Below, in pieces: positions 16,887-25,483 of a DNA stretch of 64,000 bases. The notes beneath the pieces were generated by a model. That model was given only the letters and a program-made list of their open reading frames with translations. It did not search any database and had not been told where the DNA came from. The stretch's first letter is position 1. Each line of letters begins with the position of its first letter. The position numbers and the translations under genes were made by a program. The DNA lies in the NCBI GenBank assembly GCA_026392115.1, contig JAPLCQ010000090.1:1-64000 (forward strand), in the 5' to 3' direction. The stretch is from Armatimonadota bacterium. Lineage in GTDB: Bacteria > Armatimonadota > Chthonomonadetes > Chthonomonadales > CAJBBX01.

Positions 16887-17771
16887 TCAAGCCGAGCGCT
16901 TGAAGATGGGCTCAACGCCCTCGGACCGCCGCATCAGCCGGTCCGGATCGGGGGCGGTCCACTGCGCCGTGCGAGAGGCGATGCCCAGCGCCAGGTCGAA
17001 GAGGCGCGCATCGCCGGGCGGCAGCAGGGCCGCGACGGGCAACGAGAGCGTAAAGGCCAGCGCGTCGGCGGCCTCCGCCTCGTCGTCGATGGGGTGGTAC
17101 CAGCAGTTGCCGTACTTGCGCTCCTCGCCGGCGCTCCAGGGTCGGCGGGCCAGCGACTTGAGCGCCAGGATGCCCATATCCCGCCGCCCGGCCTCCGCCA
17201 CGACCTCCTGACCGAACCCGCCCCGGTGCCAGCAGACGTAGTTCAGCGGGAAGAGCACCGTGTCGAAGTCGAACCGGGCCATGGCCTCCAGCGCGACCTC
17301 AACAGAGTGTGCGGAGAAGCCCAGGAACCGGGCCTTGCCCTCCTGCCGCGCCTCTGCCAGCACCTCCAGCGCGCCGCCCGGGGCCGTGGCGCGGTCCAGC
17401 TCGTCCATGCTCGCCAGCCCGTGGAGCTGGTAGAGGTCGAACCGGTCCGTCTGCAGGCGCCGCAGCGACTGCTCCAACTCCGCTCGAGCGCCGGCACGCT
17501 CCCGTTCGCCGGTCTTGCAGGCGAGGAAGGCCGAGTCGCGCAGGCCTGCCAGCGCGGGCCCCAGCTTCTCCTCGGCTTCGCCCGCGCCGTAGCTCGGGGC
17601 CACGTCGTAGTAGTTCACGCCAGCGTCGTGGGCGCGGCGGACGATGCGGTTGCACTCGGGCTGCTCGTAACCCATAAGCACGATGGCGCCGAAGCCGATC
17701 ACGGAGAGCTCGGCGCCGGTTCGTCCCAGCTTGCGGCGCTCGGGCGCACCGGCCACGTTCGATCCGGTCAT
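16887..17771 (-). CDS. Aldo/keto reductase
   Basis: The 294-residue NAD(P)H-dependent oxidoreductase has a complete AKR tetrad: Asp and Tyr in NYYDVAPSYG (about residues 50-60), Lys in FLACKTG (about 84) and His in YQLHG (about 117). The opening RKLGRTGAELSVIGFGA is typical. The C-terminal Cys-rich Fe-S motif found in some bacterial AKRs is absent; instead a separate ferredoxin gene follows. The start ATG shares one base with the TAA stop of the upstream gene (TAATG), so the two are translationally coupled. The longer upstream frame is a shadow. The substrate is unknown; sugar or keto-sugar chemistry is inferred from context. Confidence 0.9.
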   Translation of the reverse strand: MTGSNVAGAPERRKLGRTGAELSVIGFGAIVLMGYEQPECNRIVRRAHDAGVNYYDVAPSYGAGEAEEKLGPALAGLRDSAFLACKTGERERAGARAELEQSLRRLQTDRFDLYQLHGLASMDELDRATAPGGALEVLAEARQEGKARFLGFSAHSVEVALEAMARFDFDTVLFPLNYVCWHRGGFGQEVVAEAGRRDMGILALKSLARRPWSAGEERKYGNCWYHPIDDEAEAADALAFTLSLPVAALLPPGDARLFDLALGIASRTAQWTAPDPDRLMRRSEGVEPIFKRSA

Positions 17772-19732
17772 TATCTGGTCCTCTCTTGCGTCTCGGATGC
17801 GCCCATCTCCGCCTTGACCGCGGCCAGGTGGGCGCCGATCTTGCTGCCGGCTGTCACATCCCAGAGCGTGGTCCGGCTGCGGCGCATGGCCAGCACGGCG
17901 CTGATCCAAGTCTGCGTCCATCCGCTCTCCACGGCCCACGCGCCCCAGCCCGCGTCGGCGTTGGAGGCCCAGTAGCCCCAGCCACCCACATCGAAGGCAC
18001 GGAACCATACCCCGTTCAGAGCCGGATGCGCCTTACTCCGGGTCTGAGCGCGGCAGAGAAAGCCCGCCAGGCGGTCCTCGGCCTCCTTGTAGTATGGATC
18101 GCGCGTGGCGCCGCAGGCTTCGTGCAGGCCCAGGAAGGCGAAGTTGCAGGCGTAGAGCAGGTCGGCCGCCGCATCGTCGTTGGTCTGGATGATGGGCGTC
18201 TCCGCGGTGCCGTAGGCCTCGTTCGATCCCGGCGGCGGCAGGTTGTTGGCGGGCGCGCCCAGCGACTCCAGGATGGCGCCGGAGGGATGCATATGGGCCA
18301 GCAGGTCCCCGGCCATGCGCCGTAGCCAGCCCCGATGCTCCGGCGTATCCTCGGCGCGCACGAGCCAGGCCAGGCAGAGCAGCATCCGCGAGCGCTCGAG
18401 CTGTGCGCTGCCCACCCACGCCCACCGGTCGGGGTAGGCCTCCATCATCTCGCGGATCGCCTTCTCCGTGACGCGCAAGAAGGGCGTGTGGCCTGTCCGA
18501 GTGGCGGCCCATAGGCGGCAGGCCCACATGTAGGACTGGTAGTGCGGCGAGTAACTCACCGTCGGCGCGGCCTTGTAGGCCTGCCATCCCTGCCGGACCA
18601 GGTCGGGCTGGTCCACCCTGTCGGGCTGGAAACCGCGCGGTCCGGTGAGGCGGTCGTTGGCGAAGAGCGCCTGCAGGATGCGCCGGTCCCACCGCTCCGT
18701 CTTCAGCGCCGAGGCGGCCAGGCACATGCCCAGGATGGCCCGCGCGTTGTCGTCGCCGTAGTAGACGCCGTAGCCGTCGAGGTTGCCCCAGTAGAGCTTC
18801 ACGTCGTTCCATCCCAGCAGCCCGAAGGCCGGGTGCGACGGGTCGGCCCGGTCTCCGCCGGCCATGATGGAACCCACGTACCAGTCGCCGATGCGGCCTC
18901 CGATGGCGGTGAGCTCGCGGTCGTTCAGCGCGAGCCCGGCCATGGCCAGCGCGCCCGCAGCCTCGCCGTTGCAGTCGCCGCGCCGCCACCAGCGGACGGG
19001 TTGGGCTCCGTCCGGCTCCACGGCCGCATTGAAGCCCTCCAGCAGGCCCAGCGAGCCGTCGCCGGTGGCGCGGGCGGGCGGAGCAGGGCCGATGCGGTCC
19101 GGCCACGCCGCCGCCGGGCCGTCGTAGATGCGGGCCGCGTCGGCGTCCAGCAGCATGCCCTCCCACGCCGACGTCGGCGCATAGCGGCCCGATGCGAAGC
19201 GGCTGAGCGAGGTGGTCGCCACCACCGTGCCGGTCTCGGCATCGGCGTAGAGGAGCGGCGCGGCGTCGGCGGGTAGCCCGAAGAGCGCCTTGTCAAAGCC
19301 CGCCACCCGTGCCGCCACCAGGTCGGCCCGCTCGACCGCGGCCGGCGCGTAGCGGAAGTTGTGCAGCCCCAGGATGCGGAGCTTCGGCAAACCGGGCAGG
19401 GCCTCCGAGGCCACCACGGCGCGGCGCCAGCCCGCGGTCTGGGCCGCGCCTACGCCCACGCCGGGGCCGCGCTCGGGGTACTCCAGGAAGAGGCGAACGC
19501 CGCGCTCCGATGCCCGGGAGGCAAGGCCCTCCGGGACCTGGGTCCTGGCTGTCGGGTACCCGTCGGCCAGCAGCAACAGCGAACCGCCGTTCGGCGCGGC
19601 GGCCAGCGCCGGACCGGCGGCGTCGAACCGAGCAAAGCGATGCTTCATACCTCTGCAGATCGCCCTGTAGAGGTCGTTCTCGGCTCGGCAGACGAACACC
19701 AGGCGCGGCGGCGGGGCAGGAAGGGTCATCAT
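17771..19732 (-). CDS. Two-domain protein with (alpha/alpha)6-type region, operon member
   Basis: The 653-residue protein has no signal peptide. Residues 1-210 form an alternating strand/helix domain (RLVFVCRAENDLYRAICRG, SLLLLADGYPT, GVRLFLEYPE, LRILGLHNFRY), like a glutamine-amidotransferase-like or Rossmann-like fold. Residues 230-640 are rich in paired helices with aromatic loops (CNGEAAGALAMAGLAL, NLDGYGVYYGDDNARAILGMCLAAS, DRWAWVGSAQLERSRMLLCLAWLV, GWGYWASNADAGWGAWAVESGW), as in six-hairpin glycosidases. I do not recognise a numbered family. It lies 14 bases after the secreted protein gene upstream and is coupled to the aldo/keto reductase downstream. Function unknown; polysaccharide processing is likely from fold and context. 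Confidence 0.7.
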   Translation of the reverse strand: MMTLPAPPPRLVFVCRAENDLYRAICRGMKHRFARFDAAGPALAAAPNGGSLLLLADGYPTARTQVPEGLASRASERGVRLFLEYPERGPGVGVGAAQTAGWRRAVVASEALPGLPKLRILGLHNFRYAPAAVERADLVAARVAGFDKALFGLPADAAPLLYADAETGTVVATTSLSRFASGRYAPTSAWEGMLLDADAARIYDGPAAAWPDRIGPAPPARATGDGSLGLLEGFNAAVEPDGAQPVRWWRRGDCNGEAAGALAMAGLALNDRELTAIGGRIGDWYVGSIMAGGDRADPSHPAFGLLGWNDVKLYWGNLDGYGVYYGDDNARAILGMCLAASALKTERWDRRILQALFANDRLTGPRGFQPDRVDQPDLVRQGWQAYKAAPTVSYSPHYQSYMWACRLWAATRTGHTPFLRVTEKAIREMMEAYPDRWAWVGSAQLERSRMLLCLAWLVRAEDTPEHRGWLRRMAGDLLAHMHPSGAILESLGAPANNLPPPGSNEAYGTAETPIIQTNDDAAADLLYACNFAFLGLHEACGATRDPYYKEAEDRLAGFLCRAQTRSKAHPALNGVWFRAFDVGGWGYWASNADAGWGAWAVESGWTQTWISAVLAMRRSRTTLWDVTAGSKIGAHLAAVKAEMGASETQERTR

Positions 19733-19746
19733 GGCTGGCTTCCTTT

Positions 19747-22605
19747 CTATCCGAATCCCATGGAGCGCATCTTCGACCGGAGCGCCCGGGCGGCGCCCAC
19801 CGTGCGGCGGAAGGCGGGCGTGTCCTCTCCCACATACCAGAGGGAGGTGACCGCTCCCTTCATAGCCAGGCCGACCGATGCGCCGTCGGGCTTGGCTCGG
19901 CGCATGGTGTCGTTCCAGAAGTCGTAGACCAGGCAGACGCCCGGCCCGGCCGCCACATGCACCGTGCGGTTCACCGTGGGATCAGCGTACTCCATGGGAG
20001 CGATGCCCGGCTCGTACCGGAAGGTCCAGCGCGACATGGCGGGGGTGTCCCAGGCCACCACGGTCTGGCCGCCCGCAACGCCGAAGCGCTGCACCGACGC
20101 GCCGAAGTCCGTGCGGCACCCGGACGGCGTGCCGGACTGGCGGCAGACCTCGCCCAGGACGGCGGCGTCGACCTGCTGTACGGCCTCGCCGTCGCCGGGT
20201 GTGTAGTGAAGGTAGATCACGCGGCCCTTGCCCACTCGCGCCTCGGAGATCAGCGCACGCTTCCCGCAGCGGACCAACGAACTGCCGGCGGTCGTCGTGG
20301 CCAGTGCGCCCAGAGCCTTCACGTCAGCGCCCAGGGGTAGCGCCGAGGCCCAGCCGCCCTGCGCCCAGGTCACCGGCTCGGATGCGGGCGTCCCGCAGGC
20401 GATCCTGCCCAGACCCAGCGCCGGTCCGCCGCCGGCGATGCCGAAGCGCACCGACGCGTCCGTTCCGCCGTACTCGCGGGTATCGCGCGTGGGCACGAAG
20501 CTGTGCGTCACCAGCACGCGCCCCGGCTTGGCCTGCAGCCAGCGTCGCAGCAGCGCCAGATCGCCCACGCGGGCCGCCCAGGGCGAGTAGGCGACCACGT
20601 CGTAGCGGGGTAGGACGCGCTCAAGCTCCACGCTGTCCCGCAGGTCGAACACGAGGTGCGCCCGCGACAGGCCGACGGCGAGCGTGTGCGGCTGGTCGAG
20701 CCTGAAGTAGACGCTGCCGCAGGAGCGCGCAGGCGGCGTCTCGGTGACGCAGAGGATGCGCGCCTTGGGCCGCATGGGCCGCTCGGTTACCGCTTGCCGG
20801 AAGGCCAGCGCCTTGGCCGCGCCGTCGCGGAAGCGGTTGAACTGCGTGGGGTTCTTGTCCGGGCTTCGCATCTGCTCCAGCGTGGCCTCGTCCAGGAAGT
20901 CGTTGTCGAAGTCATCCATTCGGCCCGCCGCCGCCAGCGCGTAGACGCCGTTGTAGGCTGGCCGCCAATCGAGGTAAGGAGCGCTGTGACCGCCTGCGCC
21001 CGTCTCCTGGATGATGGAGAGCCTGTGCCCGGCGTCGGTGGCGTCCTCGCGAAGGCTGGGCAGGCTGGCGTAGCCGGCCTCGGCGGCGAAGCCGATGCAG
21101 CCGAACCACTCAGGGAAGAGGTTGCCCACGCCCGCCGAGCGGATCAGGTAACGGTAGTCGCTCGAGCCCCAGCTGTCCTCGGGGTTCGGGACGATCCAGA
21201 GCGGTTGGCCGCCCCGCGAGCGGTAGTGGCGACCCACGCGGTCCGGCAGCTTGAGCCACTCGTAGGAGCGCAGGTAAAGGAACAGCGTCTGCCGCACGCC
21301 GCGCCGGGCGTCGGTGTCCGCAGCGCCCGGCGGCGTGAACCGCGCCCAGTCCGTCAGGCCCAGGTCGGCGGGCTTCGGGGCGAACCCGTTGTGCTCGCGG
21401 AAGTAGTCGGCGAAGCGCACCACTCGGGTGCGGCCCTTGGAGACCACGTGCAGCCCCTCGTCGAGGCCGCTTAAGTCGTCTCGGAAGGCCTTCACCATGG
21501 CGTCGGAGTAGCCCCAGGGCGCGCCCATCCACGGGAAGGTGTAGTCCACCACCATCCAGGTCGAGATGCCCGCGCTGATGAGCGCGTCGATTCGGTGCTT
21601 CTGGGCCTCGAACACGGCCGGATGCGCGGCGGCGTAGGTGTGCTGGAAGTCCCAGCCCGTGCGCGGGCCGGGCATGGTGTTCAGCGAGGTCCCCGCCAGG
21701 TTCGTGTCCCAGGCGCCGCGCCGCGTGAAGGTGCGCGTGTAGCCCGAGCCGAAGGTGCTGTAGGCGATGACCGGCACCCCCAGGGCTCGCATTCGACGCA
21801 CGTGGTCGGACAGGCCGGGGCCGACGCCGGCAAGGGGCGTTCCCACCGGGCCGAAGAGCTGGGCGAAGCCTGGCGGAGTGAGCTGCAGAGCCGGGTCGCC
21901 GAAACGGGCCTGGTCGAACGGGAAGAAGGCCCGCCCGGCGGAAGGCGCGCCCTGCAGCGCCGGTGCGGGACCCGGCAGCGGGGCCCAGCCGTCGTCGGCG
22001 GGGCTGAAGAGCTCGATGGGCGCACCGGTTGACCGTGTCAGGCGCACGTTGTCGAGATTGAAGGTGGCCGAGCCGCTGGATGCCTCGATGCCGATGGCGG
22101 AGATCGTGTCCCAGTCGTGGTCCACCGAGGCCAGCTTCCACTTGCCCATCTGCGGCCGCTTCACGGTGATGTGGACCCAGGCGTCGCGCGGCTGCTCGTC
22201 CAGTTTGCCGGTCCAGCAGACCCACCGGTTGTCCGTGGGCTCCACCAGGTAGAGGGCCAGGTTGCACCGGTCGCTCCGGCGCACGCGGAGGTCGAACTCC
22301 AGGCCGTCGACGCGCCTGACGTCCTGTCCGGGCGGGAAGCCCTGCCGCACGGACCAGAAGCTGGGTTCACCCGGCCGGTCGGTGAACTCAAAGCGCAACG
22401 CGAATCCCAGCTTGTTGCCGGGCGCCACGACGTCTCGGTCCGCGTCGATTACGCCCACGTCGCCGAAGCCGCCGATGCCGTTCAGGACGGTCAGCTCATC
22501 CACCGAGTAGGCGCGCTCGGCAGGCTTCTGCGGCGAGGCGGGGCGGATCGGCGCAACAGTCAGCGCCAGAGCAAACGCAAAGAGGGTCGCGAGTCGAGTG
22601 TGCAT
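19747..22605 (-). CDS. Secreted hydrolase-like protein with N-terminal carbohydrate-binding-type domain
   Basis: The 952-residue protein has a signal peptide (MHTRLATLFAFALALTV). Residues 30-190 resemble a jelly-roll carbohydrate-binding module (GNKLGFALRFEF, LEFDLRVRRSDRCNLALYLVE, NLDNVRLTR). Residues 230-650 resemble a TIM-barrel hydrolase (LGVPVIAYSTFGSGYTRTF, STWMVVDYTFPWMGAPWGYSDAMVKAF). Residues 660-880 resemble the GATase-like and beta domains of GH42-type enzymes (YDVVAYSPWAARVGDLALLRRWL). Family membership is not certain. It is the first gene of the five-gene operon that continues through the (alpha/alpha)6 protein, AKR, ferredoxin and DUF1080 protein, so it may generate the sugar those proteins process. 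Confidence 0.7.
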   Translation of the reverse strand: MHTRLATLFAFALALTVAPIRPASPQKPAERAYSVDELTVLNGIGGFGDVGVIDADRDVVAPGNKLGFALRFEFTDRPGEPSFWSVRQGFPPGQDVRRVDGLEFDLRVRRSDRCNLALYLVEPTDNRWVCWTGKLDEQPRDAWVHITVKRPQMGKWKLASVDHDWDTISAIGIEASSGSATFNLDNVRLTRSTGAPIELFSPADDGWAPLPGPAPALQGAPSAGRAFFPFDQARFGDPALQLTPPGFAQLFGPVGTPLAGVGPGLSDHVRRMRALGVPVIAYSTFGSGYTRTFTRRGAWDTNLAGTSLNTMPGPRTGWDFQHTYAAAHPAVFEAQKHRIDALISAGISTWMVVDYTFPWMGAPWGYSDAMVKAFRDDLSGLDEGLHVVSKGRTRVVRFADYFREHNGFAPKPADLGLTDWARFTPPGAADTDARRGVRQTLFLYLRSYEWLKLPDRVGRHYRSRGGQPLWIVPNPEDSWGSSDYRYLIRSAGVGNLFPEWFGCIGFAAEAGYASLPSLREDATDAGHRLSIIQETGAGGHSAPYLDWRPAYNGVYALAAAGRMDDFDNDFLDEATLEQMRSPDKNPTQFNRFRDGAAKALAFRQAVTERPMRPKARILCVTETPPARSCGSVYFRLDQPHTLAVGLSRAHLVFDLRDSVELERVLPRYDVVAYSPWAARVGDLALLRRWLQAKPGRVLVTHSFVPTRDTREYGGTDASVRFGIAGGGPALGLGRIACGTPASEPVTWAQGGWASALPLGADVKALGALATTTAGSSLVRCGKRALISEARVGKGRVIYLHYTPGDGEAVQQVDAAVLGEVCRQSGTPSGCRTDFGASVQRFGVAGGQTVVAWDTPAMSRWTFRYEPGIAPMEYADPTVNRTVHVAAGPGVCLVYDFWNDTMRRAKPDGASVGLAMKGAVTSLWYVGEDTPAFRRTVGAARALRSKMRSMGFG

Positions 22606-22668
22606 GGCCCCTATTGTGAACCACTCCGCCGGTCGCGGGCAAAGGGGTCCCGCAGGCGGTCGGTGACG

Positions 22669-23088
22669 TCAGCTTATGGATGCCGCCAACGGGTTCTGAA
22701 CGCGCACGCCGCCGAACTCCTGCCCGTCCTGCAGGTCCTCGGTCAGTAGAAGGGAGCACCCCATCATCCTGGCGGCCTCCACAATGGCGGCATCCCAGTA
22801 ACTGATGGCCCAACGGTCCTTCGCGGCGAGGGCTGCTGTGACGAGCGCCACTGAGGTTGCCTGGACCGGGAAGCGAAGCCATGACGCGATCAGGGCTGCG
22901 GCATCCGAATGGGCGAGGCGCGAAGGCGAGGACGGGCGCGTTGCCTGGACGTAGAACTCCTGTAACACCTGCACCGAGAGGGCCAGGTCGGTTTCGTTTA
23001 GCAGCGCACGTGCAGACGCCGCCTTGGCGGACTCGCCGGGATCGACGCTGACCGCGTAGAGGAGGATGCTCGTGTCAACGAACCGCAT
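22669..23088 (-). CDS. vapC: PIN-domain toxin, VapC family
   Basis: This 139-residue PIN ribonuclease has the four acidic residues that bind metal: Asp5 (VDTS), Glu44 (LQEFY), Asp99 (YWDA) and Asp118 (TEDL). Such toxins cleave tRNA or other RNA when the antitoxin is lost. The gene overlaps the antitoxin gene by 14 bases, in the usual antitoxin-first order. The active site appears intact. Confidence 0.92.
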   Translation of the reverse strand: MRFVDTSILLYAVSVDPGESAKAASARALLNETDLALSVQVLQEFYVQATRPSSPSRLAHSDAAALIASWLRFPVQATSVALVTAALAAKDRWAISYWDAAIVEAARMMGCSLLLTEDLQDGQEFGGVRVQNPLAASIS

Positions 23089-23329
23089 CGCGGCTGTGAA
23101 CCTCCTCCCGACTGAGCCGGCCTGAAGCCGCTGGCCCCATCCCCGAGGACCGCAGACGCAGAAGGACGTCGTTCTGCTCCCGTTGCATGCGCTCGAATGG
23201 TGTCTCCTCGTTCACGATGCTCTGCACAAACGCCCGAACCAGGGCCGAAAGCGTGGTTCTGCGCTCAGCGGCGCAGAGTCGAGCGCGGAAGTAGAGGTCG
23301 TCATCCACTGTGACTGTGATGTTCTTCAT
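23075..23329 (-). CDS. vapB: Ribbon-helix-helix antitoxin of the VapC toxin
   Basis: The 84-residue protein starts with MKNITVTVDDDLYFRARLCA, a ribbon-helix-helix DNA-binding arm and helix (strand residues 2-9), followed by a second helix (TLSALVRAFVQSIV) and a flexible acidic/basic tail that would wrap the toxin. It probably represses its own promoter. There is no Shine-Dalgarno sequence; instead a -10 element ends nine bases before the ATG, so the mRNA may be leaderless. Confidence 0.88.
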   Translation of the reverse strand: MKNITVTVDDDLYFRARLCAAERRTTLSALVRAFVQSIVNEETPFERMQREQNDVLLRLRSSGMGPAASGRLSREEVHSRDAVR

Positions 23330-23337
23330 AGAATCAC

Positions 23338-23366
23338 AGTCTACCCGCGCGCTCAGGCAAAGACAA
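23338..23366 (-). promoter_or_regulatory. vapBC promoter, probably leaderless
   Basis: On the minus strand TTGTCT (23361-23366) and TAGACT (23338-23343) are 17 bases apart. Initiation seven bases after the -10 would fall at about 23331, within a couple of bases of the vapB ATG at 23329. The -35 hexamer coincides with the U-rich tail of the preceding terminator. Confidence 0.5.
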
Positions 23367-23394
23367 GGGCCGCCCGCGGAGTGCGGACGGCCCT
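23366..23394 (-). terminator. Intrinsic terminator of pseudopilin/lipoprotein unit
   Basis: There is a 12-bp stem with one G-U pair: on the minus strand AGGGCCGTCCGC (from 23394) pairs with GCGGGCGGCCCT (to 23366), loop of five, followed by TTGTCTTTG. It lies 25 bases after the stop of the small lipoprotein gene. Confidence 0.75.
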
Positions 23395-23418
23395 ATCACC
23401 GGCACGAACAGGGGCTGC

Positions 23419-23613
23419 TTAGCGGCCCGTCGCCATGGGAGGCGCGGCCGTGCTGGCGCCCGGCGGCGGCGGTACGTACCCGCCGCGCACGTTCTTGGCG
23501 CTGGGTGGCGGACCGAGCGTTCTTTCCTGCTCGGTCAGCTTGGGGCCGCAGCCGGCCACGAAGGCCATGCCCGCCACGCAGAGCGCCCAGAGCGCGATCT
23601 TCTTGCGCTGCAT
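23419..23613 (-). CDS. Small proline-rich lipoprotein
   Basis: The 64-residue protein starts with MQRKKIALWALCVAGMAFVAGC, a lipoprotein signal whose lipobox (FVAGC) puts the acylated cysteine at residue 22. The mature part is short and proline-rich (GPPPSAKN, YVPPPPGAS). It lies 24 bases downstream of the pseudopilin gene on the same strand and before a shared terminator, so the two are co-transcribed. A similar arrangement occurs after the second pseudopilin at 43048. The function is unknown; a role in envelope anchoring or in the pseudopilin's assembly is inference. Confidence 0.75.
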   Translation of the reverse strand: MQRKKIALWALCVAGMAFVAGCGPKLTEQERTLGPPPSAKNVRGGYVPPPPGASTAAPPMATGR

Positions 23614-23637
23614 GCTGACTCCTTGCGTGCCTCCAGC

Positions 23638-24387
23638 CTACGGCTCGGTCGAACCCGGCCAAACCACGGGGCGCTGGCGGTTGTCGGTCCAGTTGGACGG
23701 CATCCGGTAGCTGCGCATGGCGCCCTTGGCGACGAACTTGCTGTGGCCGTCGGCGTAGGTGATGTTGGTGCCGTCGTGGTTGGGCTGCCACGGATTCCAG
23801 GTGTGGTACCGGATCCGGTTCAGGCCGTCGCAGACGCCGCCGTCAAGGGTGGGCTCGCCGGAGCAGCCTTCCCAGTCCATGTAGATACCCGACGAGAAGC
23901 ACTCGCTGAGCAGGGAGACCTTCGCCACGCCCTCGGGTGCATTGCCGACCTTGGCCAGCTTGTTCCAGCCCTGATCGTAGTTGTAGAAGTACTCGGAGTA
24001 GCAGTAGGAGAGGCCGTTGGCGCCTGACCATCGGTCATTCTCGGTGCCGCTGGGGCACTGAAGGATGGCCTTGTTCTTGATGTACGGCTGCATGGCGAAC
24101 GTGAAGACGCCCGTCCAGTCGTAGGTGCCGGGCCAGACAGCCCACGGCCAGCTCTGGCCGGCGCCGTTGCCGAAGCGAACGCCCGGCAGCGTCTCGTCGT
24201 AGTCCTGCGCGTACATCATGAAGCCCAGGCCCAGCTGCTTCAGGTTGGACAGGCAGGAAGTCTTGCGTGCTTGCTCACGAGCTTTGGCGAAGACCGGGAA
24301 CAGGATCGCGGCCAAGATCGCGATGATCGCGATCACCACCAGGAGCTCGATGAGCGTAAAGCCGCGCTTCTGCGTACCCTTGCTCAT
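23638..24387 (-). CDS. Type II secretion/type IV pilin-like protein (pseudopilin, Armatimonadota type)
   Basis: The 249-residue protein carries the class III signal [24 protein letters not shown], with cleavage after Gly10 by a prepilin peptidase and Glu at +5, followed by [20 protein letters not shown]. The C-terminal domain is the DUF1559-like type seen in large families of Planctomycetes and Armatimonadota, with a late [12 protein letters not shown] strand. It is exported and inserted in the membrane or assembled into fibres. The start is ATG 24387, with GGAGG six bases upstream; the ATG two codons earlier directly abuts GGAGG. It is followed by the small lipoprotein gene. Confidence 0.92.
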   Translation of the reverse strand: MSKGTQKRGFTLIELLVVIAIIAILAAILFPVFAKAREQARKTSCLSNLKQLGLGFMMYAQDYDETLPGVRFGNGAGQSWPWAVWPGTYDWTGVFTFAMQPYIKNKAILQCPSGTENDRWSGANGLSYCYSEYFYNYDQGWNKLAKVGNAPEGVAKVSLLSECFSSGIYMDWEGCSGEPTLDGGVCDGLNRIRYHTWNPWQPNHDGTNITYADGHSKFVAKGAMRSYRMPSNWTDNRQRPVVWPGSTEP

Positions 24388-24597
24388 GTTCATCCTCCGA
24401 ACGATGTGATAGCCTGCAGTGGAGGTCTTCGCCCCGGGCAAGAGAGCCAGGCGGTTGGGACTCACCATCAAGCACCGATTTGATTCACCTCGGGCACCGG
24501 ATGTTCCTGCCGCGCGTCCTAGAATCTACGGCGATTTTCGTGCGGGGTCGACGGGACCGTTGCCGTCGCCCGGCCCGCCCGGCCACACTGCATCCCT

Positions 24598-25479
24598 ATG
24601 GCGGCAAGAGCGAGACCCAGGCGCACCGATCCGCAGGCGGAAACGCCCGGGGAACTGATCGATCGGTTGGTCCGGCTTCCGGCGCCGGCGCACCTTGCCG
24701 CGCGCCGCAAGCTCTGCCGCCTGCCTCGCGAGGCCGTGGAGCAGCCCCTCATCGCCGCCCTCGCCGCCGCCGGCCACTGGGCCACCATCACACGCCTCCT
24801 CACCACCGCCGCCGACGTGGGCGGCGCCTCCCTGCAGGAAGCCGTCGTCGTCATGACCGCGGGCCGAGGCTCCCGGTGCAGCATGGCCATTCGCGCTCTG
24901 GCGGCGTTCGAGGAGCCCGATCCGTGGGCGCCGCTCCTGGCCCTCCTGCACGCCCGCCGTCGGCTTAGAGCCGCACGTATGGCGGCCGAGGCGCTTGCCG
25001 CCAAGTACGGCGCCGCGGCCATCACTGAAGTGGTCTCCGCCGCCCGTATGGCCGATGGGCGTCTCGACGATGCCATGGTGCGGCCGCTCACCAAGCTCGG
25101 CGGCCCTGCCGCCATGGTGGATCGCATCGTGGCCAATACCCGGATGGATGACGCCGCGCGCGTGGCCGCCCTGGTGGCCATGGCCTCCCTGCACCGCCGC
25201 TACGCTCGCTTCGACGTGCAGCGCCATCTCGACCGCCGCGCGCCCTCAAGCCGGGAGGCAGCTCAGACCGCCGAGGCCTTCCGCCGCTACGCCACGCTGG
25301 GCCGCGCAGTCGCCGCGCCGATCGGCGACCTGTTGGTCCGCCCGGCGATGCAATCACCGACCACCCAGCCCGACCGCCTGCTCCGGGCCGCCGACGCGCC
25401 CGAGGAGACCGAGGTTGCGGAGGAGGGTGGTCTCCGCGGCCTCTTCAGCCGACTGGGCCGCCTCCTGCGCGGCGGGTAA
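24598..25479 (+). CDS. Hypothetical helical-repeat protein
   Basis: The 293-residue protein is rich in Ala, Arg and Leu, with paired amphipathic helices like HEAT repeats (ALIAALAAAGHWATITRLL, AIRALAAFEEPDPWAPLLALLHARRRLRAARMAAEAL, ARVAALVAMASLHRRYARF). The C-terminus has an acidic linker and a basic GLFSRLGRLLRGG tail. No membrane segment or signal peptide is seen. There is no clear Shine-Dalgarno before ATG 24598. It is divergent from the pseudopilin gene and convergent with the globin-ankyrin gene, whose stop is only four bases away. Function unknown. Confidence 0.65.
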   Translation: MAARARPRRTDPQAETPGELIDRLVRLPAPAHLAARRKLCRLPREAVEQPLIAALAAAGHWATITRLLTTAADVGGASLQEAVVVMTAGRGSRCSMAIRALAAFEEPDPWAPLLALLHARRRLRAARMAAEALAAKYGAAAITEVVSAARMADGRLDDAMVRPLTKLGGPAAMVDRIVANTRMDDAARVAALVAMASLHRRYARFDVQRHLDRRAPSSREAAQTAEAFRRYATLGRAVAAPIGDLLVRPAMQSPTTQPDRLLRAADAPEETEVAEEGGLRGLFSRLGRLLRGG

Positions 25480-25483
25480 CGCC

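Noticed and set aside
24394-24540. Riboswitch (for example c-di-GMP type) upstream of the first pseudopilin
   Set aside because: I looked for conserved GEMM-type blocks and a matching pair of stems and did not find them; the same region is also not conserved upstream of the second pseudopilin.
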